Shown: positions 54,614-64,000 of the stretch, piece after piece
How positions within the stretch are numbered: the stretch's first letter is position 1
Layout of the letters: each line of letters opens with the position of its first letter
DNA from: Sinorhizobium sp. B11
Lineage (GTDB): Bacteria > Pseudomonadota > Alphaproteobacteria > Rhizobiales > Rhizobiaceae
Length of the DNA: 64,000 bases
NCBI GenBank assembly: GCA_039725955.1
Contig: CP091034.1
Coordinates: 4,336,001-4,400,000 of the forward strand
Direction of reading: 5' to 3'
Program-made: the position numbers and the translations under genes
The notes under the pieces: model-generated
What the model was told of the DNA's origin: nothing
The model's input: only the letters and a program-made list of their open reading frames with translations
The model's database searches: none

Positions 54614-56452
54614 ATGAGTGATCAGCCTGCAGCATCCGTCTCTCCGGTCCTTTCCGTCCGGAACCTGACAACATCCTTTCTCTCCGATGGCGAATGGAGA
54701 TCGGTTGTTCGTAATGTCTCCTTCGATGTCATGCCGGGGGAAACGGTCGCCATCGTCGGAGAGAGCGGTTCCGGCAAAAGTGTCACCTCGCTTTCCATCA
54801 TGCGCCTGCTCGCCAAGGGCTCAAGCCGCGTCGAAGGCAGCATCACGTTGACCGGCCGCGATGTCCTCTCCCTCTCTGATCGGGAGATGCGGGCCGTGCG
54901 CGGCAAGGATGCCGCGATGATCTTTCAGGAGCCGATGACCAGCCTGAACCCGATCTTCACCATCGGCCGGCAGATTTCCGAAGCGCTGACATGCCATGGC
55001 GATATCAGCAAGGCCGACGCGCGCGCCGAAACAATCCGCCTTCTCGAGAAGGTACGCATTCCCAATGCTGCATCCCGTTTCGACGAATATCCTCACCAGT
55101 TTTCAGGTGGCATGCGCCAGCGCGTCATGATCGCCATGGCGCTCGCCTCCCGGCCCAAGCTGTTGATTGCCGACGAGCCAACCACTGCGCTCGACGTCAC
55201 CATTCAGGGCCAGATCCTCGATCTCATCAAAGTGCTGCAAGAAGAAGAGGGCATGTCCGTTCTCTTCATCACCCATGATATGGGTGTGGTCGCCGAGATC
55301 GCCGACCGCACCATCGTCATGTATCGCGGCGAAGCCGTCGAAACCGGCACGACGGACGATATCTTTAATCGCGGCAAACACCCCTATACGCGTGCCCTGC
55401 TCTCCGCCGTGCCGCGCCTGGGCTCGATGGATGGCCGCAAATGGCCGCTGCGTTTCCCCGTCATCGACACGATGACCGGCGAACGATGCGATCCGGTGGA
55501 AGTCGCCGAAACCGTCGATCGCCGAAAGACGCCGATCCTCGAAGTAAAGAACCTCGTCACCCGCTTCGATATTCGCGGCGGTCTCTTCGGCCGCAGAACT
55601 GGCGCCATCCATGCTGTTGAGGACGTCTCCTTCGAACTCTTTCAGGGCGAGACCCTGTCGCTCGTCGGCGAATCCGGTTGCGGCAAATCCACGACGGGCC
55701 GCTCGATCACCCGTCTGGTGCAACCAAATGCAGGCTCCGTGAGCCTTGATGGCTATGATGTCCTGAACCTCGATGCGGTCAGCCTGCGCAATATGCGCCG
55801 CAGCATCCAGATGATCTTCCAGGACCCCTTCGCAAGCCTCAATCCGCGTATGACGATTGGTGCCGCTGTCGCCGAGCCCTTCACCGAACATGGGCTTGGC
55901 AGCCGCGCCCAGGCCCGTGAAAAGGCCGCCGACCTGCTCGAACGTGTTGGCCTGAAACCTGATATGATGAAGCGCTACCCGCACGAGTTTTCAGGCGGCC
56001 AGCGCCAGCGCATCTGCATCGCTCGCGCCCTTGCCCTCGACCCGAAGGTGATCGTCGCCGACGAGAGCGTGTCGGCACTCGATGTTTCCATCAAGGCGCA
56101 GGTGTGCAATCTCCTGATGGATCTGCAGCAGAGTCTGAACCTCGCCTTCCTCTTCATCTCTCACGACATGGCGGTGGTCGAACGAGTCAGTCATCGCGTC
56201 GCGGTCATGTATCTCGGCGAGATCGTCGAGATCGGTCCGCGCGAAGAGCTCTTCCGCAATCCCCAGCATCCCTATACCAGGAAGCTGATGGCGGCTGTGC
56301 CCGTGCCGGATCCTGCTCGCCGCGGGATCCGCCGCAACCTCGGCACCGACGAATTGAAAAGCCCGGTCCGCCCTGTGGGTTATATTCCGCCCAAGCGTCA
56401 ATATCGCGAGGTCGCTGCAGGCCATCTGGTGCGCCTAGAGCAAGCCGCTTGA
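54614..56452 (+). CDS. Fused dipeptide/glutathione-type ABC ATPase (DppD-DppF, GsiA-like)
   Basis: 612 residues with two complete ATPase domains: Walker A 'GESGSGKSV' near 51 and 'GESGCGKST' near 351, signatures 'FSGGMRQRVMIAMALA' and 'FSGGQRQRICIARALA', Walker B 'LLIADEPTTALD' and 'VIVADESVSALD'. Each half ends in the oligopeptide-type C-terminal extension ('HPYTRALLSAVP', 'HPYTRKLMAAVP'). The fusion is the same as E. coli GsiA (623 aa), the ATPase of the glutathione importer. It supplies energy to the permeases encoded at 50.2-52.0 kb. Confidence 0.94.
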   Translation: MSDQPAASVSPVLSVRNLTTSFLSDGEWRSVVRNVSFDVMPGETVAIVGESGSGKSVTSLSIMRLLAKGSSRVEGSITLTGRDVLSLSDREMRAVRGKDAAMIFQEPMTSLNPIFTIGRQISEALTCHGDISKADARAETIRLLEKVRIPNAASRFDEYPHQFSGGMRQRVMIAMALASRPKLLIADEPTTALDVTIQGQILDLIKVLQEEEGMSVLFITHDMGVVAEIADRTIVMYRGEAVETGTTDDIFNRGKHPYTRALLSAVPRLGSMDGRKWPLRFPVIDTMTGERCDPVEVAETVDRRKTPILEVKNLVTRFDIRGGLFGRRTGAIHAVEDVSFELFQGETLSLVGESGCGKSTTGRSITRLVQPNAGSVSLDGYDVLNLDAVSLRNMRRSIQMIFQDPFASLNPRMTIGAAVAEPFTEHGLGSRAQAREKAADLLERVGLKPDMMKRYPHEFSGGQRQRICIARALALDPKVIVADESVSALDVSIKAQVCNLLMDLQQSLNLAFLFISHDMAVVERVSHRVAVMYLGEIVEIGPREELFRNPQHPYTRKLMAAVPVPDPARRGIRRNLGTDELKSPVRPVGYIPPKRQYREVAAGHLVRLEQAA

Positions 56453-56707
56453 GCTAGTCCGGGAGGTTTAGGCGACGGCCAAAGCGCGCAAGTATTGCAG
56501 GAAGTGGATAGCATCCGAGGGGGTGCGGTTAATCCATTTTGCTGCATCGCTTATATTATTTATTCCAGATATTATTTCACTGACGATTATTAACGCCAAC
56601 TGCGGCCGTTTGTGATCTCTTATCCCTGCGAATCAAAAAGGTTTGATTTGCATGGGGACAGCCACCATGTTGAAGCATGGGGCGATCAAACAGTTGGGCA
56701 GGAGCAC
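56453..56707. other. Intergenic region before the second glycoamylase-like gene
   Basis: 255 nt. The AT-rich middle has a 9-bp direct repeat atattattt at 56553-56561 and 56569-56577. It may carry a promoter for the glycoamylase-like gene; no clear terminator after the ATPase gene is visible. Confidence 0.35.
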
Positions 56708-58039
56708 ATGCTGCAACGGATTGAAGACATTGATGCCGCGCTAGTCGACAGGCTGCAGCACTCAGCGTTCAAGTATTTCCTGAAATATTCCAATCCCGAA
56801 AACGGCCTCGTGCCGGATACCTCGATCCCTGGCGTGCCGGCAAGCATCGCCGCGGTCGGCTTCGGGCTTTCCTCCTATCCCGTTGGTGTGGAACGCGGCT
56901 GGATCAGCCGTGAGGAAGCCGCCGAGCGCGTCTTCAATACGCTGCATTTCTTTGCCAATGCCAAGCAGGGTACGGAACGTCACGCGACCGGACATCGCGG
57001 CTTCTTCTATCACTTCCTGCACGTGGATACCGGCAACCGCGCCTGGAACAGCGAGCTTTCGACGATCGACACTGCTCTGCTCATTGCAGGCATCCTGACC
57101 GCCGCCCAATATTTCGACGGCGAGGATCAAACCGAGACCGAAATCCGCGCGCTCGCAACATTCATCTACGAGCGCGTCGATTGGCGCTGGGCTCTGAACA
57201 AGGGCGATTGCATCTCGATGGGCTGGAAGCCTTCTTCCGGCTTCCTGCGCTGGCGCTATCACGGTTTCGACGAGGCGATCATCCTCTATACGCTGGCGCT
57301 GGCATCGCCGACGCATCCGATCCCGCAGTCGTCTTACGATGCCTTCACGGCAAGCTATTCGTGGATGATCTTCAACGAACAGCCCTATCTCTATGCCGGC
57401 CCGCTCTTCATTCATCTCTTCTCCCATGCCTGGATCGATTTCCGCGGCATCCAGGACAAGCCGATGGCCGAGCGGAACTGGGATTATTTCCGTAATACGC
57501 AGGTCGTCATCAACGTCCAGCGCGATTATGCGGAACGCAATCCCGGTCAGTTCGTCGGCTATAGCAAGGACATCTGGGGCTTCACGGCCTGCGATGGCCC
57601 GCCGCCGACACGCCGCATGCGCGGTGGCCGTAGCCCGAAAGTGTTGGGTTACGCCGCACGCGGTGCTCCGCTCGGCCCCGATGACGGCACGATCGCACCC
57701 TGGGCGCCACTCGGCTGCCTGCCCTACGACCGGCAGGCCGCCCTCGATGGCACCAAGGCTCTGCTGACCACCTATCCGAACCTGCTTCTGGAAGGCGGCT
57801 TCCCCGGCGGCTTCAACCCGACGGTCCAGACCAAGCGGCCGGAAGGCTGGGTCGACGACCGCACCGTGGCTATCGACCAGGGCCTCCTCGTCATGACGGT
57901 CGAGAACGACCGCTCCGACTTCATCTGGAAGCTGATGCGCAAGAACCCGGTCATCCGTCTCGGTCTCGAGCGTGCCGGCTTTACCGGTGGCTGGCTGGCC
58001 GGTGAGGGATCTGAGGAGCTGGTTCTGAAGGCGGGCTGA
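56708..58039 (+). CDS. Glycoamylase-like domain protein (copy 2)
   Basis: 443 residues from the ATG at 56708, preceded by aggagcac. It is a paralogue of the protein at 41510: shared words are 'ENGLVPDTS..GVPASIAAVG', 'GFFYHFLHVDTGNRAWNSELSTIDTALLIAGILTA', 'YERVDWRWALN', 'RYHGFDEAIILYTLALASPTHPIP' and 'ERAGFTGGWL'. It is an (alpha/alpha)6-barrel hydrolase-like protein; members act on beta-1,2-glucans or similar sugars, or are uncharacterised. There is no signal peptide. It ends 2 nt from the stop of the convergent iron ABC ATPase gene. Confidence 0.87.
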   Translation: MLQRIEDIDAALVDRLQHSAFKYFLKYSNPENGLVPDTSIPGVPASIAAVGFGLSSYPVGVERGWISREEAAERVFNTLHFFANAKQGTERHATGHRGFFYHFLHVDTGNRAWNSELSTIDTALLIAGILTAAQYFDGEDQTETEIRALATFIYERVDWRWALNKGDCISMGWKPSSGFLRWRYHGFDEAIILYTLALASPTHPIPQSSYDAFTASYSWMIFNEQPYLYAGPLFIHLFSHAWIDFRGIQDKPMAERNWDYFRNTQVVINVQRDYAERNPGQFVGYSKDIWGFTACDGPPPTRRMRGGRSPKVLGYAARGAPLGPDDGTIAPWAPLGCLPYDRQAALDGTKALLTTYPNLLLEGGFPGGFNPTVQTKRPEGWVDDRTVAIDQGLLVMTVENDRSDFIWKLMRKNPVIRLGLERAGFTGGWLAGEGSEELVLKAG

Positions 58040-58041
58040 AC

Positions 58042-59075
<1,034 letters not shown>

Positions 59076-59079
<4 letters not shown>

Positions 59080-60743
59080 TGGCCGGCAGTCCGTTTCGAT
59101 TGGGCATAGAGCATGAGGGTGAGCGGCAGCGACAACACGACCATCATGAAGGCGTAGGGTGCTGCCGAGACATAATCGATCTCGCTGGTCAGCGACCAGA
59201 ATTTCGTCGCGAGTGTATCGACGCCGTTCGGCGACAGCATCAGCGTGGCCGTCAATTCATTGGTGATGCCGAGCGCGGCAAGGGCCATGCTGGCGGCAGC
59301 TCCAGGCGCTGCAAGACGCATGGTGATCTGGCGCACTGCCTGTCCCGGCGTGCGGCCAAGCCCCATTGCCGCGCGCTCCAGTTCGACAGGCGCCTGCGCG
59401 ATGCTGGCGCGCAAGCCCACCATGGCGCGCGGCAGGAACAGCAGCACATAAGCAACGAGCAGCGTTGCAAAGGTCTGGTAGAGCGGCAGAATAAGCCGAA
59501 CGGTGATGGAAACCAGCGCGAGAGCCACGACGACGCCCGGCAACGAACCGACATAATAGTGGCAGGCTTCGAGAATACGCTGGAGGCGGCCCGGCGCGCG
59601 CACCGAGAGCCAGGCCATGGGGGCAGCGGCGATTGTCGTCAGCACGCCGCCGGCAATGGCGAGAACGATCGTCTGCACAAAGGCGCTCACGACCTCGAGA
59701 CGCCAGATGGCGAGCCCACCGAGATAAAGCCAGCGACCGAGCGTAATCAGCGGCACGCCGAGCGTCAGCACTGCGAGGATGATCGGCAGTGCCAAGGCAG
59801 GCGCCACGAACCAGCCGAGCCGGCGGCGATCGACAGGGCGCGCCGAACCGGAGCCGACGCGCGCATATCGCTCATTGCCGCGCAACAGGATCTCGAGGCC
59901 GAGCAGGAACAGGCAACAGGCGACGAGCACGCCACCGAGCATGTTGGAAGCCGGGCTGTTGTAGGAGGACTGGAACTGGTCGACGATCGCGGTTGCAAAC
60001 GTGTCGAAGCGGATCATCACGAACAGCCCGTATTCCGACAGCAAGTGCAGTGCGATCAGTAGCGAGCCGCCGCAGATGGCAAGGCGCAGCTGCGGCAGGA
60101 TCGTGCGGAAGAAGACGCGCCACGGATCGAGGCCAAGCGAGGCCGCAGCATCCTCGATTGCCGGATCAAGCCGGCGAAGGGCGGCGGCAACCGGCAGGTA
60201 GAGGAAAGGGTAATAGGCGAGCACCGAAACGAAAACGCCGCTCTGCAACCCGCGCATGCCCGGAAGCAGGCTCACCCAGGCATAGGAATGCACGAAGGCG
60301 GGCACGGCGAGCGGAGCGATCGCCAGCCATGCCCAGAACCGTGCGAAAGGGATGTCCGTCCGTTCCGTCAGCCAGGCGAGGGTGACGGCAAGCACGATCG
60401 ACAGCGGAATGGTGATCGATTCCAGGAGAACCGTATTGACGAGAAGCTCGCCGACGCGCGGGCGGAAGACCAGCGTCTTCACCGTTTCCCAGCCGACATC
60501 ATAGGTCACCCAGGCAATGAAGCCGAGCGGCACAAGGCTGAAGACCGCGACGATGGAGGCGAGGAGAACGACGGAAGCGTGCGGCATGCGTCCGCGCGGC
60601 AAACTCATTCGCGCGGCCCCTGGCGTCACCGGCGCCTTCTTGCCGGATGCAAGCAATCTATTGTCCTGCAGCAAGGCCGATGCCTTCACACGCTGAAAAA
60701 GGAAGGCAACCGCTTTTGAAGAGCGGTTGCCGGATTTCGTCAT
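59076..60743 (-). CDS. fbpB: Iron(III) ABC transporter permease (FbpB type, duplicated)
   Basis: 555 residues with about twelve transmembrane helices in two homologous halves, each with an EAA-type loop ('AIEDAAASLGLDPWRVFFRTILPQLR' and 'ELERAAMGLGRTPGQAVRQITMRLAAPGA'). This fused permease is typical of FbpB/SfuB ferric importers. The N-terminal 40 residues are polar and less conserved, so a downstream start is possible. Confidence 0.92.
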
Positions 60744-60806
60744 GCCCTAAGGTTTTCTTGAGCCAAAAGCAATAGTTTTGGCCGGAAGAAGCCTGCGGCA
60801 GAAAGG

Positions 60807-61832
60807 TTAGATGAGGCCGGCGGCCGTCATCAGCTCCACGACCTTCTTGCTGTCCAGCGTCGAGGCTTCGACCTTCGGCGCGTCAAGGTCGGCAAGCGGA
60901 GTGAGCTTGTCGTTGGAAGCGGCGTCCTTGCCGACGGCGTATTCATAGGAATCGCCATCCTTGAGAACCGCCTGACCGGCCTTGCTGGTCAGATACTTGA
61001 TGAAAGCCTGAGCTTCCTTCATGTGCTGCGTGGATTTCAGGACACCGCCGCCGGAAACGGAAACAAAAGCGCCCGGATCCTGGTTCTTGAAATAATGCAG
61101 GCCGACATTCTTGCTGTTTTCGCCGGTCTTGGCCTGATCGCCGAACCAGTAGTAGTGATAGATGATCGCGCCTTCGACTTCGCCGGCATTGACGGCCTTC
61201 ATGGCGACGCTATTGCCCTTGTAAGGCGTGGCATTGTCCTTGAGACCCTTTAGCCAGGCCTTGGTGGCGTCTTCGCCCTTCAGCTGCAGCAGAGCGGCAA
61301 CGATGGCCTGGAAGTCGGCGCCGGCGGGAGCCGCGCCCCAACGGCCTTTCCAGGCCGGATCCTGCAGGTCGAGCATCGACTTCGGCAGCTTGTCTTCCGT
61401 CAGCTTCGTCTTGTCATAGGCGAAAACGGTGGTGCGGGCAGCAATGCCGGTCCACATGCCGTCAGCCGGTCGATACTGCTCGGGAACCTGATCCAGCGTG
61501 TCCTTCTCGATCGGCGCAAACAAGCCGGCACCGTCGACCAGCGTCATCGCCGGCGAGTTTTCCGTCAGGAATACATCGGCAGGTGAAGCATCGCCTTCCT
61601 GGATGATCTGGTTTGCGAATTGCATGTCGCTGCCCTGGCGCATGGTGACCTTGATGCCGGTCTCCTTGGTGAAGGCGTCGATCCATTCACGGCCCAGGCT
61701 TTCGTGCTGGGCATTGTAAACGACGATACCTTCGGACTCCTGCGCATAGGCGCTGCCTGCGAGCGCGGTGGCGGCGAGAAGTGAAGCGGCAAGCGCGAAC
61801 GCGCCGGAAAGACGGTTAAGAGCAATTTTCAT
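60807..61832 (-). CDS. fbpA: Iron(III) ABC transporter substrate-binding protein (FbpA type)
   Basis: 341 residues from the ATG at 61832. Signal peptide (about 1-30, 'ALAASLLAATALAGSAYA'), then the family 1 iron-binding fold: 'GIVVYNAQHESLGREWIDAFTKETGIKVTMRQGSD', 'SPADVFLTENSPAMTLVDGAGLF', and 'YHYYWFGDQA', where tandem tyrosines are the ferric ligands of FbpA/FutA proteins. First gene of the operon; upstream DNA carries two RirA-type boxes. A 63-nt gap separates it from fbpB. Confidence 0.94.
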   Translation of the reverse strand: MKIALNRLSGAFALAASLLAATALAGSAYAQESEGIVVYNAQHESLGREWIDAFTKETGIKVTMRQGSDMQFANQIIQEGDASPADVFLTENSPAMTLVDGAGLFAPIEKDTLDQVPEQYRPADGMWTGIAARTTVFAYDKTKLTEDKLPKSMLDLQDPAWKGRWGAAPAGADFQAIVAALLQLKGEDATKAWLKGLKDNATPYKGNSVAMKAVNAGEVEGAIIYHYYWFGDQAKTGENSKNVGLHYFKNQDPGAFVSVSGGGVLKSTQHMKEAQAFIKYLTSKAGQAVLKDGDSYEYAVGKDAASNDKLTPLADLDAPKVEASTLDSKKVVELMTAAGLI

Positions 61833-61893
61833 GATGGCCTCCGTGGCGATGTCACCCGAGCTCCCAAGGGTGATGGCAGGCGTATATTTTTGT

Positions 61894-61908
61894 TGACTGC
61901 TTAGTTCA
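61894..61908. promoter_or_regulatory. Iron-responsive operator (IRO) box 1, RirA type
   Basis: TGA (61894-61896), nine bases, TCA (61906-61908): the TGA-N9-TCA pattern of rhizobial IRO boxes recognised by RirA, in the context ttgactgcttagttcaag, 62 nt upstream of fbpA. Confidence 0.65.
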
Positions 61909-61941
61909 AGTTTCGAAGTCAAAAAAATCATCACATTATCT

Positions 61942-61956
61942 TGACTCAATTTTTCA
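61942..61956. promoter_or_regulatory. Iron-responsive operator (IRO) box 2, RirA type
   Basis: A second TGA (61942-61944)-N9-TCA (61954-61956) site, 48 bp from the first, i.e. about 4.5 helical turns, in an AT-rich promoter region. Confidence 0.6.
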
Positions 61957-61982
61957 TCTTCGCAGGGAATAAATCCGGATTT

Positions 61983-62019
61983 CGTCAAAAAAAAGCGACG
62001 CCGGTGAGGCGTCGCTTTT
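61983..62019 (-). terminator. Terminator of the aldehyde dehydrogenase gene
   Basis: On the minus strand a perfect 12-bp stem (62008-62019 with 61991-62002), loop of 5 nt, and a tail of eight or more T residues. It lies 20 nt after the stop of the dehydrogenase gene and insulates the fbp promoter. Confidence 0.92.
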
Positions 62020-62038
62020 GTGGTTCCAATGCGTCAGC

Positions 62039-63577
62039 TTATTCGACGTCGAACTTGACGCCCTGCGCCAGCGGCAAGGTCTTGCCGTAATTGACGGTGT
62101 TGGTGGAACGGCGCATGTAAGCCTTCCAGGCGTCCGAACCCGATTCACGGCCGCCGCCCGTCTCTTTCTCCCCGCCAAAGGCTCCGCCGATTTCAGCACC
62201 GGATGGACCGATATTGACGTTGGCGATTCCGCAATCCGAGCCACGCGAGGAGAGGAAGGTTTCCGCTTCGCGCATATTGTTGGTGAAGATCGAGGACGAC
62301 AGGCCCTGTGGGACAGCGTTGTGCAGTTCCAGCACGGCATCGAAATCGCTGTACTTGATGACGTACAGGATCGGCGCGAAGGTTTCGTGCTCCACCGGGC
62401 CGGTCTGCTCCCGCATTTCGACGAGCGCGGGGCGAACATAGAAGGCTTCTGCCGAACCATTGTCGACACGCTCACCACCGACGACGGCGCCACCGGCAGC
62501 CCTTGCCTGGCCGAGGGCCGTCTGCATCTTCTCGAAGGCCAGACCATCGATCAACGGGCCGACCAGTGTACCGGTTTCCAGCGGATTGCCGATCGTCACC
62601 GAGCCATAGGCCTTCTTCAGCCGCGGAACGAGCTGGTCGTAGACGCTCTCATGCACGAAGAGACGGCGTAGCGTCGTGCAGCGCTGGCCGGCCGTGCCCA
62701 TGGCCGCGAAGGCAACACCGCGCAGCGTCAGGTCGAGATCGGCCGTTGGGCAGACGATCGCGGCATTGTTGCCGCCAAGTTCCAGGATTGCGCGGGCAAA
62801 GCGCTGCGACAGGCGCGGGCCGACGGCGCGGCCCATGGCGGTGGAGCCGGTGGCCGAAACCAGCGGGATCTTCGGATGGTCGACCAGCACTTCGCCGATC
62901 TCGCGGCCACCGATCAACAGAGTAGAGAGATTTGCCGGTGCCTTGCCGCCTTCGGCGACGAAACGCTTCAACGCCTTCTCAAACAGGGCCTGCACGGCAA
63001 GAGCCGTCAGCGGCGTCTTTTCGGAAGGCTTCCAGACGGTGGAATTGCCGCAGACGAGGGCGAGAGCCGCATTCCACGACCAGACGGCAACCGGGAAGTT
63101 GAAGGCCGAAATGATACCGATGGCGCCAAGCGGATGCCAGCTTTCCATCATGCGGTGCTCGGCCCGCTCGGTAGCAATCGTCAGCCCGTAAAGCTGGCGG
63201 GAAAGACCGACGGCGAAATCGCAGATATCGATCATTTCCTGTACTTCGCCGAGACCTTCGGAGGTGATCTTTCCGACTTCGATCGAAACCAGGCGGCCGA
63301 GCGCGACCTTGGAGGCGCGCAGTTCCTCGCCGAGCAGACGGACCAGCTCGCCGCGCTTCGGTGCCGGAATGGCCCGCCACTCGAGGAAAGCCTTGTGTGC
63401 CGCATCGATCGCCGCCTTGGCGTCGGCGACGGAATGCTCCTTCAGCTTGCCGATTTCCTTGCCTGTGATCGGCGAGGTGACGGACAGCGTACCGCCCGTA
63501 TAGCTCCTGGCATCGACGCCGAGATCGGCGAGCAGCTTGGCAGTTTCGGTGGCGAGATCGAGGACGGCGATGTTCAT
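62039..63577 (-). CDS. Aminoadipate-semialdehyde dehydrogenase-like aldehyde dehydrogenase (AmaB/ALDH7 type)
   Basis: 512 residues from the ATG at 63577. ALDH motifs: 'SAFNFPVAVWSWNAALALVCGNSTVWKPSEKTPL' (NAD binding), 'LELGGNNAAIV' with the general-base Glu near 267, 'GTAGQRCTTLRRLFVHE' with the catalytic Cys near 301, and the C-terminal 'GIANVNIGPSGAEIGGAFGGEKETGGGRESGSDAWKAYMRR', diagnostic of ALDH7 (antiquitin)/AmaB. It would oxidise L-2-aminoadipate semialdehyde in lysine or pipecolate catabolism. The FAD oxidoreductase just upstream supports this. Confidence 0.9.
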   Translation of the reverse strand: MNIAVLDLATETAKLLADLGVDARSYTGGTLSVTSPITGKEIGKLKEHSVADAKAAIDAAHKAFLEWRAIPAPKRGELVRLLGEELRASKVALGRLVSIEVGKITSEGLGEVQEMIDICDFAVGLSRQLYGLTIATERAEHRMMESWHPLGAIGIISAFNFPVAVWSWNAALALVCGNSTVWKPSEKTPLTALAVQALFEKALKRFVAEGGKAPANLSTLLIGGREIGEVLVDHPKIPLVSATGSTAMGRAVGPRLSQRFARAILELGGNNAAIVCPTADLDLTLRGVAFAAMGTAGQRCTTLRRLFVHESVYDQLVPRLKKAYGSVTIGNPLETGTLVGPLIDGLAFEKMQTALGQARAAGGAVVGGERVDNGSAEAFYVRPALVEMREQTGPVEHETFAPILYVIKYSDFDAVLELHNAVPQGLSSSIFTNNMREAETFLSSRGSDCGIANVNIGPSGAEIGGAFGGEKETGGGRESGSDAWKAYMRRSTNTVNYGKTLPLAQGVKFDVE

Positions 63578-63602
63578 TGTCGTGGTTCCAGTCTTGTTGT
63601 TC

Positions 63603-64000
63603 TCAGAAACGGGCATCGGCGAAATGGGCGACCTGAGCGCCGGCTTCGTACCATAGTTCCCTAAGCGCGCGGAAGCTCTGCTCACGGGGGTCGGTCAGCG
63701 GCAAAGGCAGATCCGCTTCGCCAATCCGGCCAAGAATATGCTCCGCCAGGGTGCGGCCGAACACCGTGCCAGGCGCAATCCCGCGGCCATTATAGCCCGA
63801 AAAGCCGATGACATTGGGGGCGAATTTGTGGAAGCGCGGCAGGGCGTTGTCAGTCATGCCGATCTGCCCGTACCATTCGCACTCGAATTCGGCGTCGCCG
63901 ATCTCGGGGAAGAGCCGCTTCAGCGCGCGCTTGGCCCAGCCCTTGTGCACGGATAGGCCAGTATTGCGCAGCGCCCCGACACTTCCGAAGACCAGGCGGC
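63603..64000 (-). CDS. FAD-dependent amine/amino-acid oxidoreductase (DadA/AmaA type), partial
   Basis: The frame is open to the window edge, so only the last about 132 residues are seen and the N-terminus with its FAD motif is missing. The end part has 'GQIGMTDNALPRFHKFAPNVIGFSGYNGRGIAPGTVFGRTLAEHIL', typical of glycine/D-amino-acid oxidase-like (DAO family) proteins. Placed 25 nt before the AmaB-like gene, it fits an L-pipecolate oxidase (AmaA), but other substrates are possible. Confidence 0.8.
   Translation of the reverse strand, partial: RLVFGSVGALRNTGLSVHKGWAKRALKRLFPEIGDAEFECEWYGQIGMTDNALPRFHKFAPNVIGFSGYNGRGIAPGTVFGRTLAEHILGRIGEADLPLPLTDPREQSFRALRELWYEAGAQVAHFADARF

Overview
This 64 kb window looks like a chromosomal segment of a fast-growing rhizobium, probably Rhizobium close to the R. 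etli/R. leguminosarum group. The reasons are the high GC content, alphaproteobacterial gene orders (dapF-mtaB-ftsY-ispZ; ffh-chorismate mutase-rpsP-rimM-trmD-rplS), Rhizobiales-typical families (DUF2794, UPF0314/DUF2585, a CenR-type regulator, a Bax-inhibitor gene with a ybhL-type leader) and RirA-type iron boxes. The species is inferred from memory of these families; no search was run. I see no insertion sequence, prophage, CRISPR array or rRNA. One tRNA gene, tRNA-Gly(GCC), is present.

Layout. 1-6.3 kb: end of an FtsX-like permease, Bax-inhibitor-like protein, GNAT acetyltransferase, DUF2794, DUF1223 and aconitase. 6.6-9.5 kb: cytochrome c maturation operon ccmABCDG, including a GTG-started ccmD. 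9.5-14.8 kb (minus strand): DUF2585, septation protein IspZ/YciB, FtsY, MtaB, DapF and a small unknown protein. 15.3-19.8 kb: signal recognition particle GTPase Ffh followed by chorismate mutase, S16, RimM, TrmD and L19. 20-23.3 kb: an amino-acid ABC importer lacking its ATPase, then leuC. 23.3-30.6 kb: aldo/keto reductase, YkuD-domain protein, CenR-type regulator with a small cNMP-binding protein, exonuclease III, LolA and FtsK. 30.8-37.5 kb: glnK-amtB under a sigma-54 promoter, TesB, a UbiH-type hydroxylase, Trm112, a LON-domain protein, a CnoX-type thioredoxin and a prolyl-tRNA editing protein.

From the tRNA-Gly at 37.8 kb onward the content is more accessory. A CBS-BON protein, phosphoketolase and a glycoamylase-like protein follow a FixK/FNR-type box and face a YddA-like ABC protein with a ruined ATPase site. 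From 45 to 58 kb a co-directional cluster holds a ROK repressor, an M81 (MlrC-like) peptidase, a FadR-type repressor with two operator-like palindromes, a dipeptide/glutathione-type ABC importer with a fused ATPase, a gamma-glutamyltransferase without signal peptide, a DUF1028 protein and a second glycoamylase-like protein. I read this as uptake and intracellular breakdown of an unusual, perhaps gamma-glutamyl or modified, peptide. The window ends with an iron(III) importer preceded by two RirA-type boxes, and a semialdehyde dehydrogenase with part of an FAD oxidoreductase that look like a lysine/pipecolate catabolic pair (AmaB/AmaA type).

The strongest candidates for something undescribed are the 45-58 kb peptide cluster, the pair of cytosolic glycoamylase-like paralogues, the degenerate ABC protein and a possible small RNA or attenuator ahead of ffh.
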